Part shown: positions 6,491 through 8,957 of the stretch, piece by piece | Layout of the letters: every line of letters starts with the position of its first letter | How positions within the stretch are numbered: position 1 is the first letter of the stretch | Origin: an uncultured Desulfobacterales bacterium | Lineage (GTDB): Bacteria > Desulfobacterota > Desulfobacteria > Desulfobacterales > JAFDCJ01 | Reading direction: 5' to 3' | Length of the DNA: 8,957 nucleotides | NCBI GenBank assembly: GCA_945787595.1 | Contig: CALZJV010000429.1 | Coordinates: 1 to 8,957 of the forward strand | Notes under the pieces: generated by a model | Told to the model about the DNA's origin: nothing | Database searches by the model: none | Seen by the model: only the letters and a program-made list of their open reading frames with translations | Made by a program: the position numbers and the translations under genes

Positions 6491-8188
6491 CTATGAATCG
6501 TTTGCCGTCAACCACACAAATTGGTAAGGTTTCAGGGTAAAAAAATCAGGGTTGATGGTTTCACCGGTTATCAGATCCGTCATCCGGCTGGGGAGGTTCT
6601 CGTCCGTTAGTGACAGCTCGATCTCAGCAGCGGAGATATTTGTAAGCGCATATATGGTTTGATCTTCGGCATATCGTTTGATCGCAAATATCCTGGGATC
6701 GATCTCAAGTACCTCAAAGGCCGCATTGGGATGAAAGGCTTTTTGGCGTTTGCGTACCCTGATCAGATCTAAATAGGGGTAAAAAACCCTGGAGCGAAAG
6801 GATGCCGGATCCTTTAACTCCGCCAGCAGGTTTTCCGCCTGAAGTTTTTCCCGGTTAACGGTTCTGGCCCGGCCGGTCTGCTCAACGCCCCGGGTCCAGT
6901 TGCGTGAACCCAGCAGACTGTGGATGTAGGTGGCGGGTACACCCGGCAGCACATACTGGACGGCCTGGGATGCCAGGAATTTATCCGCCCGGGTGGCGTC
7001 TTTATCCGCCAAAATCGCATCCACATAGGTAATGTTCAGTTCATAGGGGCTGTCCGTGCCATCCTGATTCTGTTTATAAGAAACCCGTCCTCCGTTGGTC
7101 TTGACGATATCAATCAACTCCGCCAGTTCCTCGGGCGACAGTATTCCCTCCAGCGGGCGCACGCCGATGCCGTCATGGGATGCGGTAAAATTAAAAAAGG
7201 CGTTGTGCGGTGATGCCAGATGAAGTCCCCGGGCCCACCGGGAAAGTACGGTGGTGTCTTGTTTGACAAATGAATAAAAAAGCAACGGGGGCAAGGTGAA
7301 ATTATATACCATCTGGGCCTCATCCCGGCCGTTGCCGAAATAGCTGATGTTCTCGGCATGGGGCACGTTGGTTTCGGTGATAATCACGACATCCGGTGCC
7401 ACCACATCCAATATGCTTCGGTAAAGTTTCACCATGTCGTGGACCTGGCGCAAGTGAATACAGTTTGTGCCGATCTCCTTCCACAGATAGGCGACGGCAT
7501 CGAGACGCAGGATGGTGGCCCCCTGCTGTACGTAAAAAAGAAGCACTTCGATCATTTTTGCAAGCACATCCAGGCTTTTAAAATTGAAATCGATTTGATC
7601 GGCGCTGAAGGTCGTCCATAAATGAACGCTCTTGCCGTCTTTTTTTTTAAATTCGGATAAAAGGGGCAGCGATCTTGGCCGGGTTACCTGGGAAAGGTCT
7701 GATGCGGGGTCGACTTCGATGGCAAATTCACGAAACCCCTCTTTGCCTTCCAGGTAGGATTCGAACCAGTTGCTTTTTGATGAAAAATGATTAAGCACAT
7801 AATCAAACATCAGCTCAAAATCCTGACCGATGGCTTTTACATCTTCCCAGGTTCCTAGTGCCGCATCGATGGCGAAAAAGTCCTTGACCGAAAATCCGTC
7901 ATCGGAAGAATACGGGAAAAACGGTAAAAAATGGATGCCGGATATGGCTCCTTGCAAGTAACCAAGGGCAAATTCATGCAGGGTGGCAACCGGGGTCTGT
8001 CCCGCCTTTTGTATAGAGTCGCCATAAGTGATCAAAAGGACATCTTCCTGGGAGAAGTATCCTTGCTTTTTTCTTTCTTGAGCAGGAAACCTTTCGATTA
8101 AAGGGCTGATTCTTTCAAATGCCAGCCGCCCGGTATCTGCTCCATAAAGGTGGTTCAACAGTTGCTTTATTTTTTCAATACCTTCCAT
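6491..8188 (-). CDS. ycjM: GH13_18 glycoside phosphorylase, probable glucosylglycerate phosphorylase
   Basis: This retaining phosphorylase of the sucrose-phosphorylase subfamily uses phosphate to release alpha-glucose 1-phosphate from a glucoside. The 565-residue protein shows GH13 region I FDYVLNH (128-134), region II RLDAVAY with nucleophile Asp230, region III ITETNVPH with acid/base Glu272, and region IV SHDGIGV with Asp339. Segments such as VTRPRSLPLL, HLWTTFSADQIDFNF and ETNVPHAENISYFG closely match, from memory, E. coli YcjM, a glucosylglycerate phosphorylase, rather than true sucrose phosphorylases. GGAG lies 5 nt before the ATG at 8188. It heads a tight pair with the mutase. The alternative is a glucosylglycerol or sucrose-phosphate phosphorylase. 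Subfamily sure; substrate likely. The symbol is by similarity only. Confidence 0.88.
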   Translation of the reverse strand: MEGIEKIKQLLNHLYGADTGRLAFERISPLIERFPAQERKKQGYFSQEDVLLITYGDSIQKAGQTPVATLHEFALGYLQGAISGIHFLPFFPYSSDDGFSVKDFFAIDAALGTWEDVKAIGQDFELMFDYVLNHFSSKSNWFESYLEGKEGFREFAIEVDPASDLSQVTRPRSLPLLSEFKKKDGKSVHLWTTFSADQIDFNFKSLDVLAKMIEVLLFYVQQGATILRLDAVAYLWKEIGTNCIHLRQVHDMVKLYRSILDVVAPDVVIITETNVPHAENISYFGNGRDEAQMVYNFTLPPLLFYSFVKQDTTVLSRWARGLHLASPHNAFFNFTASHDGIGVRPLEGILSPEELAELIDIVKTNGGRVSYKQNQDGTDSPYELNITYVDAILADKDATRADKFLASQAVQYVLPGVPATYIHSLLGSRNWTRGVEQTGRARTVNREKLQAENLLAELKDPASFRSRVFYPYLDLIRVRKRQKAFHPNAAFEVLEIDPRIFAIKRYAEDQTIYALTNISAAEIELSLTDENLPSRMTDLITGETINPDFFTLKPYQFVWLTANDS

Positions 8189-8217
8189 AATTGCTCCATT
8201 AAATTTATTCAGTATCC

Positions 8218-8241
8218 AAAACCTGGTCCTTTGGGCCAGGT
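8218..8241 (-). terminator. Hairpin with short T-run just upstream of the phosphorylase gene
   Basis: On the minus strand ACCTGG (8241-8236) pairs with CCAGGT (8226-8221), extended by two more G-C pairs past a bulge, and TTT follows. It stands about 30 nt before the phosphorylase start. The short T-run makes it a weak terminator or an attenuator in the leader of the phosphorylase transcript. Confidence 0.4.
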
Positions 8242-8283
8242 CAGAGACAATCGGCTACGCCATAAGAGATTAATCGAAAGAGG

Positions 8284-8447
8284 TTGAGCCGGTTTTGCCG
8301 GTTGTCCGGTTTAGCCCGTTCGTCTGTTTCCGTCGGCCCCGCTAAAGCGTAAAGCTGTCACATCCAAGCCATGCATGAAATAATTATTAAACTCAATTTA
8401 GGCGAATTAGCTTCTTATGTACTCCAATAACCGGCAAACCGGCTCAA
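8284..8447. repeat. Long imperfect inverted repeat between glycosyltransferase and phosphorylase genes
   Basis: The 20-nt arm at 8284-8303 (TTGAGCCGG...GCCGGTT) is matched by its reverse complement at 8429-8447 with a single-base length difference, and 125 nt lie between. Both arms and their flanks are built from short phased CCGGTT-like or GGCT-like motifs: CCGGTT recurs near 8290, 8298 and 8306, and AGGCTAACC and TGGCTCAA follow the right arm. No open reading frame is credible here. This accounts for most of the 361-nt gap. Confidence 0.6.
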
Positions 8448-8503
8448 CAGGCTAACCTGGCTCAATAATACTCGGTGCTTGGCCCCTTTTCAGGGGGCTC
8501 AAC

Positions 8504-8532
8504 AAATCCGGGCCCTCTGGACCCGGATTTTT
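8504..8532. terminator. Strong GC-rich hairpin downstream of the glycosyltransferase gene
   Basis: AAATCCGGG (8504-8512) pairs perfectly with CCCGGATTT (8522-8530), with an inner CC/GG. It begins 17 nt after the stop codon of the minus-strand glycosyltransferase gene, so it most likely ends that transcript, although the T-run is better on the plus strand (five T at 8528-8532). A second GC-rich hairpin, GGCCCC...GGGGGCT (about 8481-8499), follows. Confidence 0.65.
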
Positions 8533-8549
8533 ACTTGCTTCCGCGACCC

Positions 8550-8957
8550 TTAAGCAAACTCCCCAGGTATCCAGCCACACTCTCTCATAAAGTTCCTTAG
8601 GCCTAGATGAAGAACAGCATAGGAGAAAAATTTTTTTGCCAGTTCATAATTATGATCCACCATTGCCTGACAAAGTTCGGGATTATCCAATATATGCCTT
8701 GTTTTCTCGACCGCCTGGGAGGTCACATAGCCATCTATCTCGATGACGGAGAACCCCTTGGGTTTGATGTCTTTGGTATAAATTGAATACGCATTGACCA
8801 CGATGGGTTTACGAAAATAAATGGCTTCCAGAAAGGCGTTGCCAAATCCCTCAAAGGTGGAAGGATAGGTAACCAGGTCGGCGTAAGGATATATGTCTTC
8901 CAGGGTGTAGATTTTCCTTCCGTCCTCAGTGAGCCCCCTTTGCTCATTGATGATATC
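8550..8957 (-). CDS. GT4-type glycosyltransferase, C-terminal part (gene continues beyond window)
   Basis: This retaining glycosyltransferase of the GT-B fold transfers a sugar from a nucleotide donor; donor and acceptor are unknown. The frame is open from the last base of the window to the stop at 8550, giving 135 C-terminal residues; the GTG at 8801 is internal and not a start. YADLVTYPSTFEGFGNAFLEA (visible residues 25-45) holds the GT4 signature E-x7-E (Glu36 and Glu44), which binds the nucleotide sugar, followed by KPIVVN. The rest is the C-terminal helix that folds back onto the N-terminal domain. It sits upstream of the phosphorylase gene on the same strand but 361 nt away behind a hairpin, so it is probably a separate transcript. 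It could make a sucrose- or glycerate-type glucoside; that is a guess from position. Confidence 0.85.
   Translation of the reverse strand, partial: DIINEQRGLTEDGRKIYTLEDIYPYADLVTYPSTFEGFGNAFLEAIYFRKPIVVNAYSIYTKDIKPKGFSVIEIDGYVTSQAVEKTRHILDNPELCQAMVDHNYELAKKFFSYAVLHLGLRNFMRECGWIPGEFA

Noticed and set aside
6920..7213. Plus-strand open frame opposite the phosphorylase
   Set aside because: Antisense to a full-length GH13 gene; composition reflects the complementary strand only.
8735..8947. Minus-strand 70-codon open frame at the right edge
   Set aside because: It is an alternate frame of the glycosyltransferase, whose E-x7-E motif is in the frame open from 8957.

Overview
The window is ordinary bacterial chromosome, probably from a Gram-negative anaerobe. 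A Desulfobacterota-like origin is my guess from the look of the REP-associated transposase and the glycosyl phosphorylase cluster; the sequence does not prove it. There is a plus-strand block (1 to about 2640) and a minus-strand carbohydrate block (about 2673 to 8957), and the two converge near 2650.

Plus-strand block. The left edge cuts into a Y1/HUH REP-associated tyrosine transposase (RAYT) with a DnaA-like helix-turn-helix tail. A GNAT-like acetyltransferase and a carboxymuconolactone-decarboxylase-family protein follow, 11 nt apart, and look like a two-gene operon. Three bases after the second gene's stop comes a 36-nt piece resembling the 3' part of a tRNA-Thr (T-arm and acceptor strand), followed by a rho-independent terminator. 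This looks like the displaced end of an integrative element, so DNA to its left may be acquired and DNA to its right ancestral. A small VOC/glyoxalase-fold gene stands alone to the right.

Minus-strand block, in transcription order: the C-terminal end of a GT4-type glycosyltransferase (8957-8550); a 361-nt spacer with hairpins and a long inverted repeat; a GH13_18 phosphorylase closely resembling glucosylglycerate phosphorylase YcjM (8188-6491); 24 nt later a phosphohexomutase with an unusual C-terminal extension (6466-4343); a 327-nt spacer with two opposed arrays of 7-bp tandem repeats; and pyruvate kinase (4015-2673). The pyruvate kinase reading frame is broken by an out-of-frame deletion of about 30 codons, so as written it is a pseudogene or an assembly error.

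Metabolic reading (inference): phosphorolysis of glucosylglycerate gives glucose 1-phosphate and D-glycerate. The mutase turns the first into glucose 6-phosphate. A glycerate kinase, not in this window, would send the second to phosphoglycerate, and both routes converge on pyruvate kinase. The neighbouring GT4 enzyme could make a glycoside of the same kind, so the locus may handle turnover of a compatible solute or reserve glycoside.
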